DNA from: CAZYLZ01 sp964648335
Lineage (GTDB): Bacteria; Patescibacteriota; Minisyncoccia; Phycocordibacterales; UBA2100
Reading direction: 5' to 3'
Assembly: GCA_964648335.1 (NCBI GenBank)
Contig: CAZYLZ010000005.1
Location: forward strand, 6,569 to 70,568
Length of the DNA stretch: 64,000 bases
The notes beneath the pieces are model-generated. The model ran no database searches. It was not told where the DNA came from and was given only the letters and a program-made list of their open reading frames with translations. Position 1 is the first letter of the stretch. Each line of letters begins with the position of its first letter. Below are positions 1-9,567 of the stretch, piece by piece. A program made the translations under genes and the position numbers.

Positions 1-1
1 C

Positions 2-17
2 TGTCACTCATGTGACA
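2..17. repeat. short inverted repeat
   Basis: TGTCAC and GTGACA form a perfect 6-bp dyad with a 4-base spacer, 32 bases upstream of the -35 box of the first gene. It could be an operator or the end of an upstream terminator. Nothing else supports a function. Confidence 0.3.
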
Positions 18-48
18 AGCAAGTCCAGTAATGCATTCAGTGATAAAC

Positions 49-77
49 TTGACTATATACTACTTTCGATATATAAT
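49..77 (+). promoter_or_regulatory. sigma70-type promoter of the 117-419 gene
   Basis: TTGACT (49-54) and TATAAT (72-77) are separated by 17 bp, a near-perfect housekeeping promoter. The expected transcript start is about 84. Confidence 0.85.
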
Positions 78-116
78 ACTAGCAGTGCAGTATGCAACCT
101 TGCACAGGAGGCTGGA

Positions 117-419
117 ATGGCAAAAAAAATTCGATTTACCGTCTACTACCCGGAACACGGTCCCCTCGGCTACTTCGTGTGCGACGCCTTGATCGTCCCA
201 AGGATTCACACGGTACTCAATGGGAGCTCGTCGTGGGCCGATGCGCGTATCTACGAGGGCGGTACGCATCAAATCAGCTTCGATGCAACGCAGGACGACA
301 TCACTCTCTTCCTGGACCTGGTGAAAGTGCAGATGGGCGCTCTGGCCGGGTGCGAGGAATTCATCACTGCGACCCAAGATCGCATGAAGCTAGCTCTCGA
401 TCGTGAGGCTCGCACGTAG
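117..419 (+). CDS. hypothetical protein, 100 aa
   Basis: The start ATG at 117 is chosen because AGGAGG (106-111) lies 5 bases upstream and the promoter predicts transcription from about 84; an upstream in-frame ATG at 12 would lie before the promoter. The protein begins MAKKIRFTVYYPEHGPLGYF and has alternating polar and hydrophobic segments, with no signal peptide, membrane segment or motif that I recognise. It is a self-contained unit with its own promoter and a downstream T-tailed hairpin, like many small genes later in the window. No function can be assigned. Confidence 0.8.
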   Translation: MAKKIRFTVYYPEHGPLGYFVCDALIVPRIHTVLNGSSSWADARIYEGGTHQISFDATQDDITLFLDLVKVQMGALAGCEEFITATQDRMKLALDREART

Positions 420-446
420 TATCTCCGGCACGCTCCGGCGCTCTGA

Positions 447-483
447 TAACGGACTACCGATTAGATTAATCGATAGTCCGTTA
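447..483 (+). other. stem-loop after the 117-419 gene
   Basis: A 15-bp stem (447-461 with 469-483, one wobble pair) and a 7-base loop lies just before the T-tailed terminator. It may protect the 3' end of the transcript or be part of a double terminator. Confidence 0.6.
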
Positions 484-492
484 CTGACTTTT

Positions 493-523
493 CCACCACC
501 CGATTGGGTGGTGGTACTTTTTT
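493..523 (+). terminator. intrinsic terminator
   Basis: CCACCACCC (493-501) and GGGTGGTGG (506-514) form a 9-bp stem with a GATT loop, followed by a run of six T at 518-523. Confidence 0.9.
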
Positions 524-568
524 ATCCTTAGCAGAGATGTCTTTGTGGTCACAAATCGAGTCCGCTCG

Positions 569-700
569 TCAACGGACTCGTTCACGACCCTGGCCCGCCA
601 CCATCAGGGTGGCTCGCCATTTCGCATACTCGCGGAAATAGGCCTCTGCCTTCCGTTTTGTGGCTAGGAATATTTTCTCGTCGCCACTCGAAAATTTCAT
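569..700 (-). CDS. small basic ORF, 43 aa
   Basis: This ORF is too short for routine gene calling. It runs from ATG (700) to TGA (569) and encodes a lysine/arginine/glutamate-rich peptide starting MKFSSGDEKIFLATKRKAEA and containing EYAKWRATLMVAGQGRERVR. The middle looks like one amphipathic helix. AGG-rich sequence precedes the ATG as a weak ribosome site. The stop codon falls in an 8-bp stem-loop (558-581). No clear promoter is visible, and it could be transcribed by read-through from tRNA-Ala. Its function is unknown. Confidence 0.45.
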   Translation of the reverse strand: MKFSSGDEKIFLATKRKAEAYFREYAKWRATLMVAGQGRERVR

Positions 701-750
701 AGCCTTGCCTCGCGGTTTCGTCTACTGACGAAACATCGCTCCGGCTTCCA

Positions 751-792
751 CCAAAGCAAAACACCTGCTGTTAGGCAGGTGTTTTGCTTTGG
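751..792 (-). terminator. terminator hairpin after tRNA-Ala
   Basis: An 18-bp perfect stem (751-768 with 775-792) contains a CACCTGC/GCAGGTG core flanked by A-rich and T-rich arms, so it can act on either strand. It overlaps the encoded CCA end of tRNA-Ala. Confidence 0.7.
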
Positions 793-865
793 TGGACCAT
801 ACCGGGATCGAACCGGTCACCTCGTCCATGCCATGGACGCGCTCTACCAAATGAGCTAATGGCCC
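790..865 (-). tRNA. tRNA-Ala (GGC)
   Basis: The minus strand folds into a full cloverleaf. The acceptor stem GGGCCAT/ATGGTCC has the G3-U70 pair that identifies alanine tRNAs. The anticodon stem CGTCC/GGACG encloses loop ATGGCAT with anticodon GGC, and the T arm is ACCGG-TTCGATC-CCGGT. The discriminator is A and CCA is encoded (790-792), unlike the other complete tRNA genes here. It reads GCC and GCU. Confidence 0.95.
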
Positions 866-950
866 CTGCTTCGCGAGCAGGAGTATCGTAGCAAATTTTA
901 AGGCAGTATAAAAGTGCCGTTATTTATAGCCGTATATGGCTTTCGACGCC

Positions 951-1050
951 NNNNNNNNNNNNNNNNNNNNNNNNNNNNNNNNNNNNNNNNNNNNNNNNNN
1001 NNNNNNNNNNNNNNNNNNNNNNNNNNNNNNNNNNNNNNNNNNNNNNNNNN
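951..1050. other. assembly gap (100 N)
   Basis: A run of exactly 100 N is a scaffold join of unknown true length. The flanking intergenic bases show no coding potential that I can follow across it. Confidence 0.95.
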
Positions 1051-1159
1051 TAGCACTTAGTCGTACTCGACTTAGTGACTAGTGACCGATTCCTGCCAAT
1101 ATCAGATGCCCCGCGACTCGCACATACCTTTCAATAATGTATGCCAATAGCCCGCGCAC

Positions 1160-4100
1160 CTACGGATTCGTCGAGGTAGCTTCAACAGTGCTGCTGGCGG
1201 CTCCTGTGTCAGGAGCCCGCACCTCAACGGTGCGTGTTTCTGTGGCCGTGTTTCCCGCCTCATCAGTCGCGCTGTAGTCAATGGTATGGGTTCCTGGGAT
1301 TGATGTATCAACGATGACAGATTCGCTCTGAACTCCATCTACCGCGACACGGAGCCCCAGATTTTGTGTCACCGTATCTGTTACAGTCGCACCCAGATCC
1401 ACATACGTATCACCCGTCATAAGTATTGCCGGATTGTTGCCGTTGATCGAGATGACCGGAGGTGTCGTATCCGTGCTAGTCGACACTTCGCTCGGCACGG
1501 TCGCTGAGGCAGCTGCGGCGGCACTCTGCCCGTTTAGGAGCGATTTAAGTTCGGTCTCGGTAACACACGTTGTACCCAGGCACAGCTTGTTGAGCGTAAG
1601 CTCGTCGCCCGTGCCTCGCTCGAACGTAAGTTGCTTGGTTACTATCGCAGTCGCCATAGAGCGCAGCTGCACCCCAATCTCCTGAAGAGCTTTTACGAGC
1701 ACCGAAATGATCGAGCGGTCATCTATACCCGAGATCGTGCTCGATGCGTCATAGGTAGCGAAGTGAGGGTCTACTGCACCGGCGTCTTCAGCGATAAATC
1801 CGTACCGTACTCTCGAGTCGCCCGTGTTATAGACGAACGATACCGGAGTCAATTTGTCTACAAGCTCTTGCCCAGACATTCCAAGCGAAGTTATGTCGTG
1901 CTTGGTGGCTCGTGTAGAAGAAAGGCACGAATCCGACGCACTGTTGTACACGACCTGCTTGTTCGCATCGAGGCAGAGCGATCCGGCACCGGTTGATCCC
2001 GTAAGACCACTGAGCCCAACCGTCCCGGCCACCGAGAGAACACGCCATGGCGATGTGGTTCCGACTCCGACATTCCCCCCTGCCGCGTTGAACGCCAGCG
2101 GCAAGTATTCGACACCCGAATTGATCGACTGAAGGAATGAAAGATTGTTCGTAACGTCAAAACCCATGTTGAGGGTCTTGGTAGGGCTGATGAACGAATG
2201 GAGCGAAAGGGCAGAAGTGCCGTTATACGTCGAATCGCCAGAAAGTGTCAGGAGCGAATCTGGCGTTGACGTGCCTATGCCGATGTTTCCGTACGTGTCT
2301 CCAAACGGGCTCCATTGGTTTGTTGCCGCTGTTATGCCGTAGATCTTGTAGGAAGTTACGTTGGAAATGACGTTGCCGTAGATGTAGTTATTGGAAGGAT
2401 CGTCAGTACTGGGCCCGTTATAGGAATAAATACCATGCACATCATGACCACCTCCTCGAATGATGTTGTTTGTTATGACATTTCCCGTACTGGTGTACCC
2501 CACGATCGCACCGTCGATAGCTATACCACCGCCGACCGCGTTATCTCTCGTGTTGTTGTTTTCGATTATGTTGTCGCTAATCAGATTGTTTATAGAGCCC
2601 TTGATGTCGATTCCCCACTGGCCGTTACCTCGGACGGTGTTTCCTACAACCGTTGTCTGCTCCGATGGCGTTGGTGGAGCGGTCGCATCAGCACGAACCA
2701 CGATACCCATCATTTTATTATCGTTCGTAGTGTTGCCGAGTACGCTCGTATTAATTCCTGACCACACCATGATTCCATATCGATAGTTGTTGTTGGCAGT
2801 ATTGTTCGAAATAACCGTATCAAATACCGCAGCCTCTGTACGAATTCCTACGTTGTTCATGCCCGAACAATTATTCCCGGTGATAGCGAGACGCTGCGAT
2901 CGAAACGGCTCGCCGTACTGACCGCCTATCCAGATACAATCGCCGTCCTGTTCCGAAGACGAATCTACGAAGCCGACGTCACCTGGCTGAGCGAAATGAA
3001 GCGAGCCGCCTGGGTAGATAGACGTCACATCATTGCGCGGTGCCATACCAAGCGCTGTGTTGTTATTAAGAAAAGGATCTTTGAACGTGCCGGTAAATGC
3101 AAAAGGCGGATACGCATACTCATTGCGTATCTCAGAACCGGTGTTGCCAGCAATACTAATATCAGATACGCCGCGAGAGAAGTCTATTCCAGCTCCTCCG
3201 ATATATCGGAACCTGTTGTTCGTAATGCTCACCTTTCGAGTTAACGCTCCATAGTAGACGGCAGCTTGGCTGTCGAACGCAAACGGCAATCCCTCGGCAT
3301 TGCTTTGGCTATTAGTAAGCTCCGCATCATCTTCGCCCACTCCCGTAAGCTGGTTTCCGGACTTTCCAGTCCATCGAATACGCGTTATCCCATGATCCGG
3401 GTCACCAATCTGCCCCGATCCCGACGTAGGAAAGCCGCTAGCATCATTGAGCGTCAGTGTCGTAGAACCCTCCGCAACCGCGAGCGTCGTCGTAGAAAAA
3501 TACGGCGTGTTGTAGTAATTCGTAAACGCCACTCCGATATAGAGAAGTCGCTCGAACGTATTGTTGACCACCGTCGCATCGCTTGCATTCGTGGCGCTGA
3601 TACCGGTACCCCACACGTCGACGAACGTGTTGTCCGAGACGTCCGAGCCTGTGACGTTCGTTAACTGCACTACGGTGTACACGCCGCTATAGTAAACGCC
3701 CGATGAGCCGTAATTGTCATTCGTGCCATATGCCCCGAAATCGATGTTATTCTCCCAGTTACCATCAAATTTAATACCCTGTATCGTTATGTTCTCGAGC
3801 GGGGCATCCCATGCACCTGATGCCCCGAGCATGTACCGCGGTCTATTTGTAGATTGGCTTTTCTGCTTGAGAGTCGGGAAACCGTGACCGATAACTTTGA
3901 GATTACTCTTGAGCGTAATTCCGTAGTCAAACGGTGTTCCGACACCACTGACGATGCAGGGTGACCCGGTATTGTAGATGTGTACCTCTCGCACGTCGGT
4001 ATCGTTGATAGCATTCTGGATTGCCATCGTATCGTCGGTGACGCCATCGCACTTTGCACCATAATCGCGAATATTGACGCTGTTACTCGAACTTAAGATT

Positions 4101-7100
4101 GCCTTTCCGTCTATTCTGAATGATCCAGAGCTCAAATTGATATCTCCGGCTACCGAGAGCTTGTACGCAGATGACGTTGTCCCGATTCCGACTGAACCCC
4201 CTGATTGAGCGAGTACTACCCCTCCGGCAAACGAGCTCGTAGCAGTCGACGAGGTCGCTACAAAGTAGGGTGCTGCGATACTTCTCCACCCTTCAATCCC
4301 TCCGACAAATGTGGATGTACCGGTACCACTTACAGCAATTACAATCGACGATGTAGGTGCAAGTGCTGACTGCCCGAATATGTTGGTAGTCATCTCCCAC
4401 GCCTTACCGAACAAGGCCGACGGACTGACATAGTCCGATCCTGCCACAGCCGCAACCAGTGATCCTGAAGATGTCGTCTTGAGCATACTCGAGAGAATGC
4501 CTGTTATTGCAAATTGCGATGTCGTAGCGCTCGTCAGGTTTGCCCGCGTTGCAAACAAGTTCGTGGTCGTGGCATTCGTCGTAGTCGAATTAGTGGCGAT
4601 GATGTGCGTGGTTGTAAGGTCGGTGATGGTCGCCGTCACTGCAGTGAGAGTGTCGGCGAATGCCGAGGTGAACTGGGCTATCGAAGCGAAGAATGACGTC
4701 GATGTAGCTGCCGTAGTAGTCGAACGGGCCGCGCTGAGACCGCTCGTAAACGTCGAGGACGCAGATACGATAATACCGACCGTTGTCGTCGGTGCGAGCG
4801 ATCCCCCTGTCAGCTCAAAGGTTTGTCCTGCCAAAAGCCCGGTGGCGTCCGTACTACAGGTAAACTGAGCCGTCGATTGGTTCCAAAGGACCTTGTCGGT
4901 GGCGTTAGCACATGCGGTAAGCCCTGCACCTCTGAAGGCACTCGTGTAAAGACTCGAAGATGTCGCATTCGTAAGTAGTGTATTAGTTGAAAGCGTCGTC
5001 GATGCGAGCGTGGCGTTTAACGAGAACACGAGGTTCCCCGTTCCTGTCTCGTCCGTAAGGATCGATGCGATCTCGGTCGAGGTGTCTATTGATGCCGACG
5101 ATAGCTTTGAGCTGAATGTCGAGAAATCCGAGGCGGACAACACTCCCCGGTTCACTAACGATGCCGTCGGTACATTGTACGTAATGGTATTCCCTGCCGC
5201 TGTGATCGAGATATCGGTACCCGCCGTAGAGGTCGCGAGCGTCACCGCGGACCCTGACTGAAGCTGGCCAGTGGGCCCTACCGAGACTATCGCAGCGGCG
5301 AGGTAGTCGGTTCCGGAAATAGCCGGAATGATAGAACCGCTCGCATTAGTCTTAAGCAGGGTTGATGGCAGCTGGGTTATTGCAAAACCAGTGGACGTCG
5401 CATTTGCGAGAGTCGTATTGCCGGCAACGACCAGAGTATTTGTTGCAGTTATTCCAGAGGTCACGACAGAGCCACTTACATAGGCGTTTCCCGCGACACT
5501 GAGGCGGCTCGAAGGCGTCGTCGAGCCGATGCCGACGAAGCCCGAAAAATATGACCCGCCGATAACCTCGAGGATACTCGAGGGCGTCGTGGTGACGCTG
5601 TTTCCGATGATCACAACATCGGAGCTGTCCGCAGGATATACAGCCAGGTCATCCGTAGTGGTAGACCACGCCCCTGCACCGCCTCCAGAACCCGTATTGT
5701 CTGCACCCCACGCCGGCAAACCTGCCGTTATCTTGAGCACCTGTCCTGCACCACCTGCCGGAAGTCGCGCGAGCGCTCCCGATGAATCCGCATACAAGAT
5801 ATCTCCAGCGACATAGCTCGTAAGTCCGGTACCGCCAAAACCAANNNNNNNNNNNNNNNNNNNNNNNNNNNNNNNNNNNNNNNNNNNNNNNNNNNNNNNN
5901 NNNNNNNNNNNNNNNNNNNNNNNNNNNNNNNNNNNNNNNNNNNNGTGGCGCGAGAGAACTGAGCATCTCCTGTAAAGGTGTTCGTGTTAGAAAAGACGTT
6001 CGTCGTATACGATTTTGGGATAGTACTGGATGCATCGACGAAACCGATAACGCGCGACGGAAGATAGTATAGGTTCGATCCTTCGGCCACAAACGAGGAC
6101 GTGAGCCCGAGCGAAGTAGTAGCAATCTGCGTATAGCCCGAAGCTCCCGGGTTCCCGATTAAGAGACCATTTGCAGATACCGAAGTAATGCCCGTTCCTC
6201 CGGACGAGACGCCAAGTGCCTGAGAAAGCGAGAGCGTACCGTTACTCGAGAACGATGACGTTGCCGTAGCTCCGAACGATGCCATCACACCGGCAATAGC
6301 TGTGGCAAAGAGGTTAGATGAAGATGCCGACGTGAATCGTGCTGTGCTCGAGGTATTTTGGCCAATTGGTGACGCGTCGATGGCGCCACCGACTACCGTA
6401 AGGGCGTCAGTAATACGCGCGTCGGCGAGTGTACCCACGAATACGGTCGAGAAGGTATGCGTATTACCCGACGATGTTATGGTGAGACCGATGTTTGTGT
6501 CAGAAGAGGTCGCAAAAGATTGTATGGCACCGGTCTGCGGCTGTCCGATGGCGCCCAACGATGTGATACCAACAGTGTCGACGTCGCTTGCGCATGCAAA
6601 GCGTCCCGTCGCAGCGTCCCATAGAAGCTTGTCAGATATGGTTGCGCACGCGGAAAGTCCTGCACCTCGTATCGAGTCCTGTGCATAGAGATCGGTCGTA
6701 GTCGCTCGCGAGGCAGTAACGCCACCAGTAAACGTCGACGATGCATTAACAATGATCCCTACGGTCGTGGTCGGTGTGAGCACACCGCCAGAAAGCGAAA
6801 ACGCTTCGCCAAAACCGGCCAATGCAGACGCTGCAGAAATTCCAAGCGATGAGGTCGCGACCCAGCGAATTCCGGCACCGGTCGACTGCAAAACAGCACC
6901 CAGTGCGCCAGGCGATGCCGTACCGTCAAGAAGGCTCTCACTTAACGAGAGCGTCCTAGCCGAGAGAGTTGGTATGCTTGATGTTGCTGTAGAAGTGGCA
7001 TCGATACGGGCCGCGAGGATGTCTCCGACAACCGTAAAGCGCGCGGTGGGTGTTGTTGTGGCTACGCCAAGATTCCCTGTCACAGTATCGTAATAAAGGC

Positions 7101-8019
7101 CTGAACCTGCAAAAAGCCCCGCGTTGTTAAATTGCAATTCACCATTTGCACCTGCAGGCGAGCCGATACCGGCATTAATACCGAGCGACGAAGTCGAGAC
7201 AAGATGATACGCACCCGTATCGTCGCCCATCAAGAGTTGCCCGTACGTAGGACTCGACGACAGCCCTGTTCCTCCTTTGTCGACCGCTATCACACCTCCG
7301 ACATCTGCCGCCGAGATCGATACGCCCGAGAGACTCCCGCCGGTTATCGTTACATTCGTGAGCTGATCGATGCGTTGAGAGAGGCCGAAAGTATTTGCAA
7401 ACGCAGGAGCTGACGAACCACCACCGGCAAATCGCGGCTGACTCTCGATACGGAGGGTCAGACGCGATTCGAGTGCTGCGAGCAGGTTATTGACCCACTC
7501 AGTATTTACGGAAGCAGCTGTTGGTTGCGCTGTTACGACTCTTTCAATGACAGGACGGGTGATGTAGTTGTTCACTACCGTGTTTGGAGATGTACCAGGC
7601 GCCGTGCTCGAAATTTTTAACTCCGAAGTGATCTTGGGTGCAGACGGCACAATTTCAGGCTCCAGTATCGCAGCGGCGCCAGCAGCCAATTGTGATGTAC
7701 TGCGCGTGCCGTGACCTGTCGACGTGGCTGTGTATCCGGTCGTGAGCCAATCTATGACAAACGTGCCAATCGATTGAACGGCGGAGGACGGTCGTTGTGA
7801 ATCTTTGGGCGGGAGTGGAGCCGAGCCGGCTGCTGCGGTTGTTTGAGTCGCATTCGTTCGAATAAGCGCCACGGTTGATAGTGCTACAAGGACAGTCACC
7901 GCAAGTGCCGTCAAAAGCCATGGAGAAGACTCGAAAATCCGCGACGCACCCATTTTTTTTGGTGCAAATTTTGATGGAGAAATCTTGAGAAAATCCGTAT
8001 CAAAACGACTGTGTGGCAT
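1160..8019 (-). CDS. giant surface/fibre-like protein with pectate-lyase beta-helix, S74 chaperone and Ig-like tail
   Basis: One gene of at least about 2,250 codons is interrupted by a 100-N gap (5845-5944). The reading frame differs on the two sides, so the true gap is not a multiple of the placeholder. The N-terminus has a membrane anchor at residues 33-53, then long Ser/Thr/Ala/Gly-rich fibre-type repeats such as GGTGLSSSPTYGQLLMGDD and ATSSLGI. At about 4090-2250 a segment containing NIRDYGAKCDGVTDDTMAIQ matches the pectate-lyase-3 type right-handed beta-helix. At about 1925-1630 is an S74-type intramolecular chaperone with the S-x4-K pair (Ser codon 1916-1918, Lys codon 1901-1903) and YGFIAED. 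A DUF5011-like Ig fold with YSATDEAGN ends the protein. The family typically trimerises and self-cleaves. It is inferred to be a cell-surface adhesin or glycan-binding fibre. Confidence 0.88.
5845..5944. other. assembly gap inside the giant protein gene
   Basis: The run of 100 N lies within fibre-type repeats, where assembly often breaks. The frame on the C-terminal side (beginning GFGGTGLTSYVAGDILYAD) does not continue the N-terminal frame through 100 bases, so the real gap length differs. Confidence 0.95.
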
Positions 8020-8087
8020 TCATACTAGTATCTCATATGTAGGCAATTCGCCATAATAACTGCATGCATAGAGGTCTTTCAGACCGC

Positions 8088-8125
8088 GAGCTACAATTTT
8101 TCACGAACATTGTCATGCTGCCGGG
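8088..8125. repeat. direct repeat copy 1 (tRNA-Pro 3' end derived)
   Basis: This 38-bp segment repeats at 8222-8259 with one mismatch. The second copy includes the last 13 bases of tRNA-Pro(GGG), so this copy is a detached duplicate of that tRNA's 3' end and trailer. Confidence 0.85.
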
Positions 8126-8207
8126 CTCAGAGCGAATACTTTGAGCTCTGAGAGTCGGAGCGTGTCGATGCGAGACAGGACTGGTCGCGTTTTAGCGAAA
8201 ACCGACC
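8126..8207. other. two stem-loops between tRNA-derived direct repeats
   Basis: CTCAGAGC (8126-8133) pairs with GCTCTGAG (8145-8152). GGTCG/CGACC plus GTTTT/AAAAC (8183-8193 with 8198-8207) form a second hairpin with an AGCG loop. The structured block is bounded by the 38-bp repeats. No ORF is visible in it. Confidence 0.6.
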
Positions 8208-8221
8208 GCTAGTTCGAACTG

Positions 8222-8259
8222 GAGCTACAATTTTTCACGAACATTGTCAGGCTGCCGGG
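8222..8259. repeat. direct repeat copy 2 (overlaps tRNA-Pro 3' end)
   Basis: This is the partner of the 8088-8125 repeat, with one mismatch (8116 versus 8250). It includes the 3' end of tRNA-Pro(GGG) and 25 bases of trailer. Confidence 0.85.
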
Positions 8260-8317
8260 AATCGAACCCGAGCTACAAGCCCCCCAGGCTTGCGTACTAC
8301 CACTATACGACAGCCTG
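8247..8317 (-). tRNA. tRNA-Pro (GGG)
   Basis: The acceptor stem CAGGCTG/CAGCCTG has the C1-G72 pair and A73 typical of bacterial proline tRNAs. The anticodon arm is CAAGC-CTGGGGG-GCTTG with anticodon GGG, and the T arm is TCGGG-TTCGATT-CCCGG. CCA is not encoded. The acceptor stem complementarity continues into the flanks for about ten more bases (TGT/ACA and beyond). Confidence 0.93.
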
Positions 8318-8361
8318 ACAATGTTCACGAAAAACCACAGCCCAGAAATTGATGTCCTACG

Positions 8362-8432
8362 TCGGGCCGCCGGGAATCGAACCCGGTCTTTACGAACCCG
8401 AATCGTACGTACTACCGGTATACTACGGCCCG
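8362..8432 (-). tRNA. tRNA-Pro (CGG)
   Basis: The acceptor stem CGGGCCG/CGGCCCG again has C1-G72 and A73. The anticodon arm is TACGA-TTCGGGT-TCGTA with anticodon CGG, and the T arm is CCGGG-TTCGATT-CCCGG. CCA is not encoded. The flanks TACGT and ACGTA extend the acceptor helix. Confidence 0.93.
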
Positions 8433-8500
8433 ACGTAAGTCACCAAATAATCGTTAGAGATTCTCTGCCTTAGTGTTACTGCCGACGACATGCATTCGCG

Positions 8501-8520
8501 TGCACCCTTCGGCGGGTGCA
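8501..8520 (-). terminator. hairpin at the 3' end of tRNA-Val
   Basis: TGCACCC (8501-8507) and GGGTGCA (8514-8520) form a 7-bp stem that uses the last tRNA bases. No T run follows, so termination is doubtful. It may instead be a competing or processing structure. Confidence 0.35.
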
Positions 8521-8590
8521 TCCTTCAGGGTTCGAACCTGAGACCTTTCGAATGTGAATCGAATGCTCTAACCAGCTGAGCTAAGGATGC
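8517..8590 (-). tRNA. tRNA-Val (CAC)
   Basis: The acceptor stem is GCATCCT/AGGATGC, the D arm GCTC...GAGC, the anticodon arm TTCGA-TTCACAT-TCGAA with anticodon CAC, and the T arm TCAGG-TTCGAAC-CCTGA. The discriminator is A. The following bases are CCC, so a CCA end is not encoded. Confidence 0.94.
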
Positions 8591-8630
8591 GAGAGCGCCA
8601 TTATGGACCAGGTCACGGCACCTTACAAGT

Positions 8631-9098
8631 CTAGAGCTTACCAATCGCTCGAGAGACCACCTGCAAGAAACTTCCGATGGCGGAAATCGCAAGTACGATC
8701 ACAAAGAAGTGACCGACGGGCGATACGAAATACAGTACGGTAACCGCAAGTGCGGCCCATACGCCCATACACCAGAGGCACTCCACAAGCTCGGCCACAG
8801 CACGACGCAAGCCTCCTTTCGGTTTTTCGTACTTCCCGTCGATGGCATCGAAGATGAAATACCGCGCGAACGAAAAAATCTTGTCGAAGACCACCATACG
8901 TATAATACGGAACGTAGCGAGGCTGAGTATAGCCAGATCAAAAGCGGTCATCGAGTACAACCATCGGAACCCTATGTGCTGGACCAAGGGAACGAACGCT
9001 AAGAGAACGAATATAGGGAACAAAAAGAATAACGCCGCGTTCCAGTACTGCTGGTCGAGTGGCAATCCCGAAGGATCTGCTATTGGTTCGTTGTGCAT
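8631..9098 (-). CDS. DUF1360-type membrane protein, 155 aa
   Basis: The protein has a hydrophobic segment near residues 22-42, a second that runs into LATFRIIRMVVFD, and two more at the C-terminus, with a CLWCMGVW motif just before the third. The ATFR...D and CxxCxGVW pattern is the signature of DUF1360, whose role is unknown. I chose ATG 9098 because a -10 hexamer TACTCT (9105-9110) ends 6 bases before it and no ribosome site exists, so the mRNA would be leaderless. An upstream ATG at 9122 is the alternative. Confidence 0.75.
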   Translation of the reverse strand: MHNEPIADPSGLPLDQQYWNAALFFLFPIFVLLAFVPLVQHIGFRWLYSMTAFDLAILSLATFRIIRMVVFDKIFSFARYFIFDAIDGKYEKPKGGLRRAVAELVECLWCMGVWAALAVTVLYFVSPVGHFFVIVLAISAIGSFLQVVSRAIGKL

Positions 9099-9142
9099 CA
9101 CACCAGAGTACGTGATGAACATGTCGAGTCAATGATGCCTGT

Positions 9143-9176
9143 GGAATAAGAAAGACCCGCAGCCGAGCTGCGGGTC
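9143..9176 (-). terminator. intrinsic terminator of the 9185-9514 gene
   Basis: GACCCGCAG (9154-9162) and CTGCGGGTC (9168-9176) form a 9-bp stem followed on the minus strand by TTTCTTATT. Confidence 0.88.
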
Positions 9177-9184
9177 AGTGATGC

Positions 9185-9514
9185 CTAATCACCAGGATTG
9201 GCCAAGACCATCTTGGTAAGGTCGACGAAATTATATTCCAGGAATCGTTTGAATTCCTTGCGAACATTTTTGTCGAGTGTGTATTCACGGACGTCCTCGA
9301 TGGAATACAGCGGCGGGTGATAATCATTGTACGCCCTATTGAGGACGAACAGTACTTTGCCTGGGGTGTTAAACCAGATGCCGATCTGGGCGTTATGTCG
9401 TCCGGTATTTCCGCCCGCCTCGAACTCGTTGTCCTGATTCGGTCTGCGTTTCTGAAATAGTTTAGCCAAGTCGCGACCGACCACTTGCTTAAGCATTGCG
9501 TCGTAACCTGCCAT
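9185..9514 (-). CDS. hypothetical protein, 109 aa
   Basis: The start is fixed by GGAGG seven bases upstream of the ATG and by a consensus promoter. The product begins MAGYDAMLKQVVGRDLAKLF, is soluble and mixed in charge, and carries a basic KRFLEYNFVDLTK segment near the end. I recognise no family. It is a monocistronic unit with its own terminator, and its -35 box sits inside the last codons of the upstream lysS gene. Confidence 0.82.
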   Translation of the reverse strand: MAGYDAMLKQVVGRDLAKLFQKRRPNQDNEFEAGGNTGRHNAQIGIWFNTPGKVLFVLNRAYNDYHPPLYSIEDVREYTLDKNVRKEFKRFLEYNFVDLTKMVLANPGD

Positions 9515-9538
9515 TGGAACCTCCGTTTTCTAATTTAG

Positions 9539-9567
9539 ATTATATCAATATTAGCCACTTATGTCAA
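9539..9567 (-). promoter_or_regulatory. consensus sigma70-type promoter within the lysS 3' end
   Basis: TTGACA (9562-9567) and TATAAT (9539-9544) are separated by exactly 17 bp on the minus strand. The -35 box overlaps the final lysS codons. Confidence 0.92.

Noticed and set aside
582..764. 60-aa minus-strand ORF in the 530-790 gap
   Set aside because: It overlaps the 43-aa ORF in another frame and the terminator hairpin, has Gly/Pro/Ser-rich random-looking content and no ribosome site.
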